From positions 1 to 64,000 of the forward strand of contig MU385763.1 in assembly GCA_022497155.1 (NCBI GenBank): 64,000 bases of DNA, given 5' to 3'. Below the pieces are notes generated by a model, which was given only the letters and a program-made list of their open reading frames with translations, searched no databases and was not told the origin of the DNA. The position numbers and the translations under genes were made by a program. The stretch's first letter is position 1. The number at the start of each line of letters is the position of its first letter. This DNA comes from Whalleya microplaca. Its lineage: Eukaryota; Ascomycota; Sordariomycetes; Xylariales; Xylariaceae. This document shows, piece after piece, positions 1-10,849 of this stretch.

Positions 1-88
1 CCCGCGGGGGCCGGGCTTTGGTTTTTGGGGGTGGGTGGGTTGTTGGGTTGCGTGGTTTAATAAAAATAAACCTTACTGCCATAAAAAA

Positions 89-91
<3 letters not shown>

Positions 92-120
<29 letters not shown>
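92..120. repeat. Poly-C homopolymer (29 C)
   Basis: There is an uninterrupted run of C from 92 to 120. Such runs are often mis-sized in assemblies, so its exact length should not be trusted. Confidence 0.9.
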
Positions 121-441
121 GAATACGATTTTCCGCGAGCTAGGTTAGGGGGCAGCGGGGCAGCAAGCAAATCAGCGAGCCCCGTCTCCGTCACGTTGGT
201 CTGGCCTGAATCTCTATCTGGTGGGGGGCGATATGTGTGCGATGTGCGATGTGAGATGTTGTATCTGTATGTAATAAGTGTAAGGTATGTATGTAGATGA
301 AACATCGCATCATCCATCTCATATCTGTCGTTGTACGCAGTACGCTTCAATGCTGGTTGTAACCAGATCACACAACCGTTCTCATAAATTCCCCGAGTGT
401 GCTGCGCGTCACCGCAAGATGTTCCGCAAACTGTACTAGGT

Positions 442-470
442 TACATACATACATACATACATACATACAT
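442..470. repeat. ACAT tetranucleotide microsatellite
   Basis: About seven perfect copies of a 4-bp unit (acat/taca) occur in intergenic DNA. Confidence 0.9.
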
Positions 471-1258
471 GTCTTCCTCCTTCTCCTCCTTCTGGCCCGG
501 TATCCAGGTTTGTGGTTTGCATTAAGGGGGGAAGGGGGGGCGTTCGTCTTATTCCCGCTGTTTCTTTTTTTGCTTTACTTTGGATGTACTACTCTTTATG
601 ACTTGTGATAAGAGACACCACCACCAACACCACCTTGCTGAATAACATGACTTAATATCCTCCTTCATCTGGATTCGCGAGCCCTCCTTTTGGTAGCCGC
701 ATCCGAAACAGTCGTCACGTCGTCACCCACCCGCAGAGACGCTTCATCACGCGCCCGCGTTCCATCCGGCCTGACTTGGTCGCCCTCCTACTCGGAACGT
801 TTGCTCAGGTATATTTAATTGGCCATGGCGTACGTATCGTCATTAATTCAAGTTTCATCACAAAGTACATGATTGTGTCAAATTTCATTTTGTGGCATTA
901 GATGACTGGTAGACAGTAGATATATGTATTGTATTAAGGTAAGGTAAGGTATGTAGATATGAATTCGACGTCGCAAGTAAGCCCTTGTCCTTTTCCAGTA
1001 ACATATCTCAAATATCGCAGCCGGCGCAACATGGAACCCCCAAGTCTATCCGCGCCCGAGTGAATTTTCCTGCCCTTCCTGCTTTACCGTAGTCCAAACG
1101 CCCGCTCGACCGATAATCAGTAAGACCTCGCGCTGTCCATGCCCGTCATGTCCTCCGAGAAAGCGACAGGTCGCTTCGCCTTCGTGAAGATTGATGCCTT
1201 TGGCTCTGAAACTCCTAGGATGATCTAGGGATGCGGCCCTGCTTGCCGAGCACGTTTC

Positions 1259-3931
1259 TTAGCTTGAGTTCCTCTCCTTGCGGTCCTTCGTCATTGACGT
1301 AACCAGGTCTGCGAACTTTTGGCCCTTCTCCTTGGTCATCTCGATGGCTTTCTTGACGCCTTCCTGGCCTTCTTGCTGCGTGTCGTCCAGTTTTCCTTTC
1401 CACGGACCCTCCTGATGCGAACTCCCTATCGCATCACGCATGTGACTGAGCCCTTTCGACGCAGCCGAAGAGCCGCGGGAGTAGGTACTAGACGCCAGTG
1501 ATTTGCCAGCCTCCACAACCATATAATCATCGGCGCGGTATTTGTCCACTTCCTGCTCGCCAACAAGTCTGGTAAGATAGGTCTTGGCACGTCCCTTCTT
1601 ATCGTTCTGAGAACGTATGCGCTTTATTTCGGTCGAGAAGGCAACGTCGTAGACGTCAAAATCTATGCCGGTGGGGGAGTCGGACACAACTTCGGTTGAC
1701 GGCTCCGGCGTAACGAAGTCATCACGGCCACCCGTGCCAATACCGAGGAAGAGTGCGGGTTTGTCTGTCGGGTCATGGGCATGGCCTCTATCGCCTGCTG
1801 GCGAGGGATGAGAATGCCTCAATGGATGGTTTTGTGACGAGAGGTAGGCCTTTCGCTGCTTAACGAGCTCTGCTGCTTCTTCCGCAATGGTTTTATGACG
1901 TGGCCTTGGGGGAGTCTGAGGTTCTGTGATTGGGGCGGTGTTGATCTCTGAATTCTCTGGAATCACCTCCTTCTCTGCAAGTTCCGGTGCCTGGGGCGTT
2001 TCTGGCGTTCTCACTTCTGGGGTCGCGACTCTACTGGTAGATATGAGACCCTTGAATCGTTGAATTGCTTTCATCTACATTCTGGGGTTAGTAACTATTT
2101 CAAGACCGAAGATTGGTGAGCGTTCACTTACCACGCAGAGCAAATGGTCCATTTTCCGTGTAAATGCGTGGTTGACTTCTAGCTCGTTCGGGAGTTCAAC
2201 CATATCTGAACAATTCTCCTCTTCTGACAGTAGAGGATCAATGCCGCCTTTTGTGACCCAGGGGTGATTCTGCTGATGTTAGCTTCTACCTATTCATTAT
2301 AATAAAGCGAGCTCAGACATACCCTGATTTCTGGTAAAGTTATCCTAGTCTCGCTGTTCTTGTCGAGGATCTTGGTGATTAGGTCCACGAAGTTTTCATC
2401 TTCGCCAGGAGGCAGATAGAGTTCCTCTGTTCGGATGGCTTCATACATATCCAGCACATTAGCACGTCGGAAAGGCAATCGACCATACTTTAGGCAGTAT
2501 AGAGATACACCCATAGACCACACATCGGCTGCCTTTCCTGAAACGTCACCATGTCTGACTTGACAGAGCTCGGGAGGCAAGAAGGCAGGAGAGCCTGCGG
2601 ATTTCTTGGTCATCATCTGGTCTGTTTTCTCGAATATCTCCGAGACGCCAAAATCGACGATCTTCAGAACATCGTCTTCTGTTAGGAGGAGATTATCCGG
2701 CTTGATATCGCGATGTATAATTCCTTGAGCATGTACTGTTTCAAGGGTAAGAGGTCCATTTTGCTAGTGACGCACTTGGCCGGGAAACTCACGATACTCG
2801 ATGCCTAATATCAAATCGCGAAACCAATATCGGCAGCGCTCATCATCGTAAGGGTCTGCCTGCTCATCTAGACCGACTCTCATGATGACGCCCTTCTTAC
2901 ACATTTCCAGAACCATGTATAAAGAGTCTTGGTCTGGATCATCCAAGACTTCGATCAATGACACTAGGTTTGGGTGGTTGAGCTTCTTCATAATGGCAGT
3001 CTCCTCCCTAATCAGATATAAGGCGTCTTTGGCCTCAGCAATTTCATGATGACTGAGTTGCTTCTTGTGGGCAGACCATTGGCCTCGGCCTGGAGCTAGT
3101 TGCCGCAGTCTCTCGCCATCGGGCCTCCTCAGAATGTTAGACTGAGCTCGTTTTCGGAGGCGCAGCTTGGAGAACTCCTTGACAGCCTACGGAGAGGATA
3201 TCAGCATCAGTCTGCTCCTATTTGTGTACGCTCTATAGTTTCAGGGCCAGCTCCATGCGCTTACATATTCGGTGCCGAATTGATCGGTGGCCAGATGTAC
3301 TGAACCAAAGGAGCCTCTGCCAATCTCCTCCCTAAGGGTATACTGGTTGATAGTTTGTTGCGAGTGCCCATCGGTCTCGTCATTCGTAAAGTCGGTTCTA
3401 GCATTCAGTGTTTCCTGTAAGAAGGCTTAGCCAGCTCCAGACATGGTAGAACATGGTAGCATAAGCTAAGCTGGTTTACCAACCTTGACCTCACGGTGTT
3501 GAGAAGGTGTTCTCTTATGATGCCTCATGGGACTTGGAAAATGCGGTGCAGTGGGCGGCGCGGATCTGCACAATGTCTTGGAATTAGTCACGGCCAAGCT
3601 CGTTATCGATCGCGGGGCAGGCGAAGCTTTACTAGGCTTCTGGGCTTCTAGGCTGCTAGGCTTTCTTTACTCACAAATGAGGGGCAAGCGAAGGTCTTTC
3701 AGGCGCATCGACAACCTGTTCAATGGCAATACGTGGTGACGGTGGAGGCAGGCTATGTGAGCTCTCGAGTGCGGGTGTTGAAGGGCGCACTTGGACATTT
3801 CCGCTCTCCTCTGGTGCCGCCGCAGAGGCGGTGGTAGTTTGAGATGCGGATTGCATCATGCTTCTTCTTCCCTTGACCGGTTCCTCACTGGCTTCACTTA
3901 CAGCGGTTGAAGAACAATGATCTTGCGGCAT
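1259..3931 (-). CDS. Ca2+/calmodulin-dependent kinase kinase-like Ser/Thr kinase (CaMKK/Ssp1/Elm1-type)
   Basis: Seven exons can be joined in phase: 3931-3675, 3565-3484, 3414-3265, 3186-2793, 2735-2323, 2269-2132 and 2074-1259. They give about 749 residues. The kinase domain spans about residues 138-436. It has a glycine loop GRGSFGSV (~145-152), the VAIK-type lysine in AVKEF (~166), a catalytic loop HRDIKPDN (~302-309) and DFG (~322-324). Between the lysine and helix C there is a long basic insert containing RRPDGERLRQ; an Arg/Pro-rich insert at this place is typical of CaMKKs. The C-terminal tail is about 270 residues and low-complexity. In yeasts this family phosphorylates the activation loop of Snf1/AMPK or CaMK enzymes, linking it to glucose, stress and polarity signalling; that role is inferred here. 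The N-terminal 110 residues are Ser/Pro-rich. The gene diverges from Bet5 across about 1 kb. Confidence 0.9.
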
Positions 3932-4419
3932 TGACCACGCCCTCTAACGCACTGGTCGATAGGAGAAGTACAGGAACACTCTAGACACTATCTAGTTACT
4001 GCAGAGGCAAGTGTACTAGTATAAGTAAAAAAGGATTGATATCAACAACCGTCGAGGAGGGTAGAAACGTTGGACTTTGGACTTTGGAAAAAACAAGCTC
4101 CCCCAAGGCTCCCACTATACATGTACCAACCATGTATGTATGTACCAAAACCAAAGAGTCTGGCGACGGTTCAGCCCAACAGCTACTAATCCCCCCTCAT
4201 AGCGAATCATAGCGCCTAAACGCACCTTGTCATCCCTGCTGCAGGACTCGTCCCCGCTGGGGCTCCAGGACTAAGATAACGCCTGGACAGGCACCCATAG
4301 GCTATCCAGTATGTAGACAGTCAGAGAGAGCTTCACGAACCCCTGCAGAATACAAGTCTGTTCTGTCTGTATCTGTATACTGTATATATGTAAACTTGGG
4401 AGAGAGAAACCATTATAGA

Positions 4420-4454
4420 TTATTATTTTAATTATTATTTTAATTATTATTTTA
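4420..4454. repeat. AT-rich tandem repeat (12-bp unit, about 3 copies)
   Basis: The unit attattatttta recurs about three times in direct succession. Confidence 0.8.
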
Positions 4455-4743
4455 CCATTTACACCTAACTAACCAACTTCATAATGCAAACATAACTATA
4501 TAAATCCTTTATGAGTATAGTTCATATTTGTGAAGAAGAGGTAATAGAATTAGGTAGTAGTACCTAGGTAACGAGGTATAATATTGTTGTGTGAACATGC
4601 AGGTAATGATTATAATGATTATAATGATTATGCCTAGCCCTGCCGGCCAATCGAACGACACTTTCAATTCTTTGGCATATGCCGATGTGCCGATGTGCCG
4701 TGCCATCGCAATCCCGCCAGCCCGCCAGCCCCGCCCAGCCGCC

Positions 4744-4783
4744 AACCTTGGAACCTTGGAACCTTGGAACCTTGGAACCTTGG
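4744..4783. repeat. Perfect 8-bp tandem repeat (aaccttgg x5)
   Basis: Five perfect head-to-tail copies of aaccttgg lie 130 bp upstream of the Bet5 start. The unit contains the palindrome ccttgg-like core ccaagg/ccttgg. Confidence 0.9.
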
Positions 4784-4914
4784 CGATCCATCATCCAACG
4801 TCACAGAATAACGTGCTCGCAGCGGAATAACCTCAGCCTGTCGATTGGAATTGGAATTGGAACATACACGACACCCGGACATGTGAATGAAGAACTAGCC
4901 CGGAACCTGTAGTC

Positions 4915-5787
4915 ATGCCTATACAGGTCTTTTCCTTCTACATCTTCGACCGCCACAGTAAGTAGCCAACTCCGTTCCTATTTACCTATTTACCTATTGA
5001 CCTACCGACCTACCTGCCTTCCTATATGCTCATATCTATCTCATCATTACCACCACCATCACCACCAAGTAGCTAACCAACCACCTACCCTCACCACAGC
5101 CGAGTGCGTCTACTCCAAACTATGGGTCGCCTCCCGCGCGCCCCCGGCACTGACGCACGCGCCGACGCCCTCAACAACGAACGGCAGCGGAGGCCCGCCC
5201 CGCAGTAGGGGCAACCGGACGACGGCGGCGGACGACGCGAAGCTGATCTTCGGCACGGTCTTCAGCCTGCGCAACATGGCGCGCAAGCTGGGCGGCGAGG
5301 ACGACGCCTTCATCTCCTACCGCACCGCCCAGTACAAGCTGCACTACTACGAGACCCCGACGAACCTGCGCTTCGTCATGCTGACCGAGCCCGGCGCCCT
5401 GAGCATGCGCAACGTCCTGCACCAGATCTATATCAATCTGTGGGTGGAGTACGGTGAGTTTCCCCCCTGCTCTCTGTTCTATGGTGGTCTGCGAGAGGAG
5501 GGGGCCTGGCATAAGGTGAGGGAATGGGTTGGCTTGATTTGGACAGATAAGGTCGAATTACAGCTGGTATACGGTTGCTCTGTCATGTTCAAATTGCTCT
5601 TGTATAGTGTAGCGAAGTTGGACATATGGATAGTAGGCATGGACTATGTGTGAGGAAACTTGCTGACGTCTATTTCTGCTTAGTCGTCAAAAATCCGCTC
5701 GCGCCAGTCGAGCACAAGGGCGGTGACGGTGTTCGGAACGAGATGTTTGAGATGGGCCTGGACAAGTTCATCCGGGGCTTGATGTGA
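4915..5787 (+). CDS. BET5: TRAPP complex subunit Bet5 (TRAPPC1)
   Basis: Three exons (4915-4957, 5100-5453, 5684-5787) join in phase to a 166-residue protein. The start MPIQVFSFYIFDRH and the following ECVYSKLW match the N-terminus of the Bet5/TRAPPC1 longin-fold family. DAKLIFGTVFSLRN, YKLHYYETPTNLRFVML and the C-terminal EMGLDKFIRGL fit the rest of the fold. Bet5 is a core subunit of the TRAPP guanine-nucleotide exchange complexes for Ypt1/Rab1, acting in ER-to-Golgi and autophagic traffic. A Pro/Gly/Ser-rich insert of about 25 residues sits between the first strand block and helix 1. The tiny first exon fixes the start, because only this ATG gives the family N-terminus. Confidence 0.92.
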
Positions 5788-6873
5788 AGACCACACCCGT
5801 CAACCCAGCTTGAGATAACGTCCCCAGTCTCCTCAAGTGCTTGGCGGACAATTGTAAAAATTGAACCAGAAGCAAGTTAGCTGTGCGTAGCGCCATCGTT
5901 CAGTCAGAACTGCATCGAGTCGGAGAATGCGAAAGTCAGCTACTCAGCACTGCTTAGCAGCACCGCACGCCGGGAGTTGTTATATGCGTGCACCATATCC
6001 CGTCATAGTTCACAAGTCCACTGGAAACTAGAGCTCGGCGGGATTTTGGTGTATAAGGCTGCCCGTAGAGTCTAGAAGATCAAGTCTTGACATCTATGAT
6101 CTTAGGGCATGTGTGCTCGCTATACGAGGTACTTGAGCTACTACTATAATATAGACACCTTCATGTGAACAAGAATCACACATCCTTCCTACATATATAT
6201 ATTGTCATTGGGTTAAGCGCAAGCTGAAGCCGTGCTTGAGATAACTAGCAGCCCACATGCCACTTAGAACAGCCAGTCCTACTATATCTCTGCTCTACCG
6301 CTGTCTCCTGGGCGTGGCAAAGGCTAAGCTTCTCAAAAGTGAAACCTGCAGTACCACTGTTAGGAGCAGGATGATAGAAACGCTTTCAGGCTGCACAGCA
6401 TGAAACCTTCAAAATCTACTTTGTCGGCCGCTGCATTATCAAGGTGCCGGCGTGAGGGTGACGTCAGCAGTATATCGCAAGTGCGAGATAGGACTTACCA
6501 GAACCAGCCACAAGCAAACCTCTTCGAAGCAGCCGCGAACTCGGAATTATATAAACCTCAGTTGACTCCTCAACCATCTATCTAATATCCACCATCGTAA
6601 GCGACTTTTAGTAGGAGGCTAGAGTATCTAGTAAGAGACGGAAATGAATAACGATCATCCTGTTAGAGGACATGTGGTATAAGTACTCAAGTATATATAT
6701 GCTGCATCTGTCCTGAGGAGACTGCATCGCAGAGTATTGCCTATAACTCCAAAGAGACCTGATTGGAAGACAATTTATACTGAATGACCATCTTCGTAAA
6801 GTGGCGACATGGGATGGTGATATCTGCAGCCTTGTAAGCTGAAAAAACCAGCCAACCCCCTCGCCTTTACTTT
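5788..6873. other. Intergenic region between Bet5 and HET gene
   Basis: I see no coding signature above noise. Stops are frequent in all frames, and the one 61-codon open frame near 6400 has no recognisable motif. Confidence 0.5.
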
Positions 6874-9390
6874 TTGATCACTATATATGCTTGCTACTTG
6901 TTATTGTTTCTACTCCTAATATTGCCATCATGTCTGCTGCATCTAGATGAATGTTGGTCTCTATTCTCACAGTTGATGCAGTGCACGATGTCTTTGGTTA
7001 GCACAGGACTCTCCAAGGCACCACTTTATTCAACCTTGAGAATTTCATCTCCAGGACGATATTCAGGGGTGACTACATCAAGGTCATGGTCTAGCTACCA
7101 TCCTTTCTATAAGAGAGAACAACTTGTATACCCTCCTGGAGGATCTTACTCAAGGATCCAAAAACACAGAGACCCATCTCTGAGGAAGGCTTTGAAACGT
7201 CGCCATACAGACAAGCAATACCCGAAAACCCTGACTTCGACAGCCTTACCTTGGCTCAGGCGATTTAGCTTTCAAGGCCCATGGGGTGAATATTGCAACC
7301 AAAATATCCTACCCATAATCCCCCTTTTCTCCCTCTTCATCCTGCCCGGCCTGTTTCTCGCGGGAGCGGTCCTATGGACCCTGGAAGAGGGTTTCAAAAT
7401 CCAGATACTGGACGAGCTGGGCGTGTGGCTGATCCTCGCCGACCTCAGCGGGAAGCACAACGCGCTCGGCGCGGACGGGCCGCGGAAGACCGGCTCGACG
7501 GTATACCCGCAGCTCGGGAAGGACGAGATCCGCCTCCTGGTCCTCGAACCGGGGCGCTGGGATGCACCGCTCGAATGCCGCCTCGTTCGCTGCAGGCCCT
7601 CCGACGGCCTGGCCTACGAGGCGCTGTCGTATGCGTGGGGCAACACCGCGCGGTGTCACACTATAACATGTAATGGTGAACCCTTCGGCATAACGGAGAA
7701 TCTGGAATCCGCGCTTAGACACCTCCGCCATCCGTACGCCCGACGCGTGCTGTGGGTCGACGCCGTGTGCATCGACCAGGACGACGCCGATGAGCGCGGG
7801 CATCAGGTGCGCCTGATGAAAGCGATCTTCTCGCAAGCCCAGCGGGTCGTCGTCTGGCTCGGCCGGGAAACCCCCGACGTGAGCAACGCCTTCCGCGTCA
7901 GGACATCATCATCGCAGGGGTTCGTCCCCGGCCCGGAGGGCATCGCGCTCGGGCCGTCCCGGTACGACTTCACGATGGATAACGCCGCGGTTTCGCTTTC
8001 CGACGACGATCTCCGCCCGCTGGTGAAGCTGATGGAGAGGCCCTGGTTCAGACGGCTCTGGGTCCTCCAGGAGGCTGCGCTGGCGCGGGAGGTCCTGCTT
8101 TATTGCGGGAAAAGGAGAATCCGCTGGGACACGTTCTCGGCGCTCATTACGCAACTCAAGCGGAAAGGGGTCGTCCTCGATCGGTTCACGCCGAAAGCCA
8201 CGATCGGGGTCGACTCGGTCTTGGAAATCGACGAGATTCGCCGAGGGAGCCACCAGAACTTGCTGTCTGTCTTGTTGGCGACTGCGTCTGCCGAATGCAC
8301 AGATCTCAGGGATAAGATCTTTGGTGTGCTCAGCCTGGCCGAGGACTACGAGGCTTGGAGCCATGGTTTAGGTGGTGGAGAATCTCGAACTGAGCATAGC
8401 CTGGAGCCGGATTACACCGTGGGCGTCGCCGATGTCTTCCTCAGGCTGGCTAAATGGGGCGTCGAGGTGTATGGCGCGCCTGATGTGCTCTCCTGTACAT
8501 CGCGGACGGATGCACAACCGAGTGAGGACCTACAAGGACTCCCATCTTGGGTCCCAGATTGGACACGGCTCGATGTGGACACACCATTCGCTCGGTACAG
8601 GTACTGTCACATGCTGCAAGGGGAGCCCTTGTTCAAGTCTGACGAACCGGTGGTCCTTGATGGCCTGAGCCTCCGAGTCCCAGCCGTGCTAGTAGACGAA
8701 GTCAAACAAATGGGCAGCAGGCCGCATTTCAAGAAAACCCCATTCGGTAAGCTGTGGGAGGGAGAGGACGAGGAAGAGGACGAGGAACGGTCTAAGGTAA
8801 TGCTGAAAGTCCACAAATGGACCGACGAAAACCTCATATCTATACGCGGCGCTCACAAGTGGGTTTCTGACTGCGAGGAGCTTGCGAGTTTTATGAAGGA
8901 AAATCATAACAGTCGCTCCGAGATTCTAGAACGGACCTGGAGGACCATGATCGCGGGAATGAACGGCGATGGCGAGGCTGTCACGGATGGCTTTGCCCAT
9001 TATTTCAGAACATACAAGGTTTTCCTAGAGGTTTGTATCAGTGCGCACAAATTAGGAAATACGGACATCATGGCCCCCCGATCCCACGTCGACATCGTCG
9101 CGCAGGTCGAGGCGGCGCTGCACATGTGGAGTTCCAAGCGGCGATTTGCGATCACGCAGGGAGGACGGATGGCTCTGGTGCCGGACCCAGCACGGAGAGG
9201 CGATGTAATCGTATTGGTAGCGAACAGCAGAGTCCCTCATATTCTACGGCGGAAAGGAGACGGCACATTTTCGATTTTAGGGGAGGCATATCTGGAGGAT
9301 ATGCAGAATCTCGGCCTAGTTGGTCTTACGAATGACGAGAGAACCGAATCACAGATATATAATAAGGCGAAGTATTATTGCATAACATGA
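6874..9390 (+). CDS. HET-domain (heterokaryon incompatibility-type) protein
   Basis: A single uninterrupted open frame of up to 838 residues. The HET domain begins around residue 247 with YEALSYAWG and continues through LWVDAVCIDQ and VVVWLGRE to a block with RPWFRRLWVLQEA. These are the hallmark blocks of the fungal HET family (PF06985), which triggers non-self recognition and cell death or acts as an immune-like effector. The C-terminus carries the usual GDVIVLVANSRVPHILRR-type closing module. The 200 residues before the domain include two hydrophobic segments (about residues 3-22 and 144-170), so a membrane-attached N-terminus is possible. The true start is uncertain: several in-frame ATGs follow 6874, and an upstream intron cannot be excluded. 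GC content rises clearly from about 7400, where the conserved part begins. Confidence 0.85.
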   Translation: MITIYACYLLLFLLLILPSCLLHLDECWSLFSQLMQCTMSLVSTGLSKAPLYSTLRISSPGRYSGVTTSRSWSSYHPFYKREQLVYPPGGSYSRIQKHRDPSLRKALKRRHTDKQYPKTLTSTALPWLRRFSFQGPWGEYCNQNILPIIPLFSLFILPGLFLAGAVLWTLEEGFKIQILDELGVWLILADLSGKHNALGADGPRKTGSTVYPQLGKDEIRLLVLEPGRWDAPLECRLVRCRPSDGLAYEALSYAWGNTARCHTITCNGEPFGITENLESALRHLRHPYARRVLWVDAVCIDQDDADERGHQVRLMKAIFSQAQRVVVWLGRETPDVSNAFRVRTSSSQGFVPGPEGIALGPSRYDFTMDNAAVSLSDDDLRPLVKLMERPWFRRLWVLQEAALAREVLLYCGKRRIRWDTFSALITQLKRKGVVLDRFTPKATIGVDSVLEIDEIRRGSHQNLLSVLLATASAECTDLRDKIFGVLSLAEDYEAWSHGLGGGESRTEHSLEPDYTVGVADVFLRLAKWGVEVYGAPDVLSCTSRTDAQPSEDLQGLPSWVPDWTRLDVDTPFARYRYCHMLQGEPLFKSDEPVVLDGLSLRVPAVLVDEVKQMGSRPHFKKTPFGKLWEGEDEEEDEERSKVMLKVHKWTDENLISIRGAHKWVSDCEELASFMKENHNSRSEILERTWRTMIAGMNGDGEAVTDGFAHYFRTYKVFLEVCISAHKLGNTDIMAPRSHVDIVAQVEAALHMWSSKRRFAITQGGRMALVPDPARRGDVIVLVANSRVPHILRRKGDGTFSILGEAYLEDMQNLGLVGLTNDERTESQIYNKAKYYCIT

Positions 9391-10849
9391 CCTGTGTCTT
9401 TTCAGACTGAAAGAGTGTACTGCAACGTCGTCTCCCGTGCTGGCTATAGTTGGCTGTGATAACCTTCACCATCACGTGTTTGAAGATGTGATCAACTACA
9501 AGTATGAAATATCCTACATACGTAGTCCATTACTAAGAGTACCAATATTCCCATGTCACTATTTTGAGACATGAAGATCAATCAGACGAGCGTCAGACTG
9601 ACAAAGGCGCATCATGCACGTAAGACTGGACGCCTGCCACGAGGTCACGCAAGAAGCCATCAACTTTCCGATTTCAACACGTGGAGGATGCATATTCTGA
9701 CCCGTATGGGTCCAGAGATGAGATGAGCATGGAGCCAACGACCATGGAAACGCATGACGGTCTCGAGAGCTGATGTGAGGGTGTAAGGACTGACCCTATC
9801 CAATACATCGAACGTCTATATACAAAGGTCCACAAGAATTCATTGGCTGACTCTATAGTCAGCTATGAAACATTGTACTTATATGTACTTGTAAGCTACT
9901 GGAAGTAGCAATAGGGGATCTATCAAGGAGACTACCGGTTTGGTACCCCTTAAAGTAGCAGTTAATAGTGTAATCTACGCTCCACAATACCGTATGAAAC
10001 GTTTAAGATGAGATGGAATTAATCATATCTACTTCGAGAAGGTCTAGATCCCTTTCACGGTAAGTGAACCGTACTTGGATGTGTGCCTTGTATGGACTGC
10101 TGCCTTGTAACACCAGGCTAGGAATATGATATTTATGAGACAGAGACTGGGAGTGGTGGTGGTCGTGGGATGTACGACAATGGATTATACCTCTAGCCTC
10201 TATTGGATACTGGCCTATGCAGTACAATTGACACAATTAATTTCCAGATAGCATTGCCACATGTTGCCCGTCTGAATTCATTCATCCTAAGCTATCGGTG
10301 CCCGCCTTTTCCTAAATTTCCTTCCCCAATGTGCCAGAGTAGAGTGTAGGACATGCAAACATGTCCAGAGGTTGTAAGGTTCCTACGTGGTATTAGCGGT
10401 CACAGACCTCATCCAAGTCGTGACCAGGTCGGTCCACATCGTTCCAGGTATCCTAGGTAGAACAACTGCCCGTCCTTCTGTAGCCCCGAGTACGAATTGA
10501 ACGGGTGTGAAGTCATCGCATTGCGGTGAATACCTCGCTTATTGGGTCGACCATTAGAAGATCGACGTGTTCGGGATGGAAGAGATTGAACCCGGCTATG
10601 AGACCGCCACCTTCATTACGAGACAGATCCAAGAGGAGCCCCCATGAGCGGCCACCCAAGAATCAACCCCAAAGCTGCATCTGTAAAGGCAGCTGCCCCT
10701 TTGTCCATTTTTGCCCAGAAGAGATTCCAGTACCTGGAAGATGATCCCTCGCAAGGATAGATAGATCGGATGAGAGAACTTCTTCACCAGTAGCCCTGAA
10801 TACCGGAAGCCGACGATCCCGTCGAAATCCTACTGTCGGAAAAAGATTC
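9391..10849. other. Intergenic region between HET and Pex3 genes
   Basis: No gene is supported. Open frames are under 80 codons and lack motifs. The right edge probably contains the 3' UTR of Pex3. Confidence 0.5.

Larger units (their letters stand above)
1..1258. other. Intergenic region downstream of the kinase gene
   Basis: No convincing gene is seen. The stretch has a 29-base C run at 92-120 and an ACAT/TACA tetranucleotide run near 442-470. Both are low-complexity sequences that produce short spurious open frames on either strand. The last 100-200 bp probably holds the 3' UTR of the minus-strand kinase gene. Confidence 0.6.
3932..4914. other. Divergent intergenic region, kinase / Bet5 promoters
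   Basis: This is the shared upstream region of two divergent genes. It holds AT-rich 12-bp tandem units (about 4420-4454), a 9-bp unit near 4605-4632 and an 8-bp tandem repeat at 4744-4783. No further gene is supported; overlapping small open frames on both strands come from the repeats. Confidence 0.6.

Noticed and set aside
1..60. G-rich start of the window as telomeric repeat
   Set aside because: No TTAGGG/CCCTAA array; only irregular G-rich sequence.
1215..2074. Open frames on both strands within the kinase C-terminal exon
   Set aside because: They overlap the kinase coding exon in other frames and lack motifs; low-complexity shadow.
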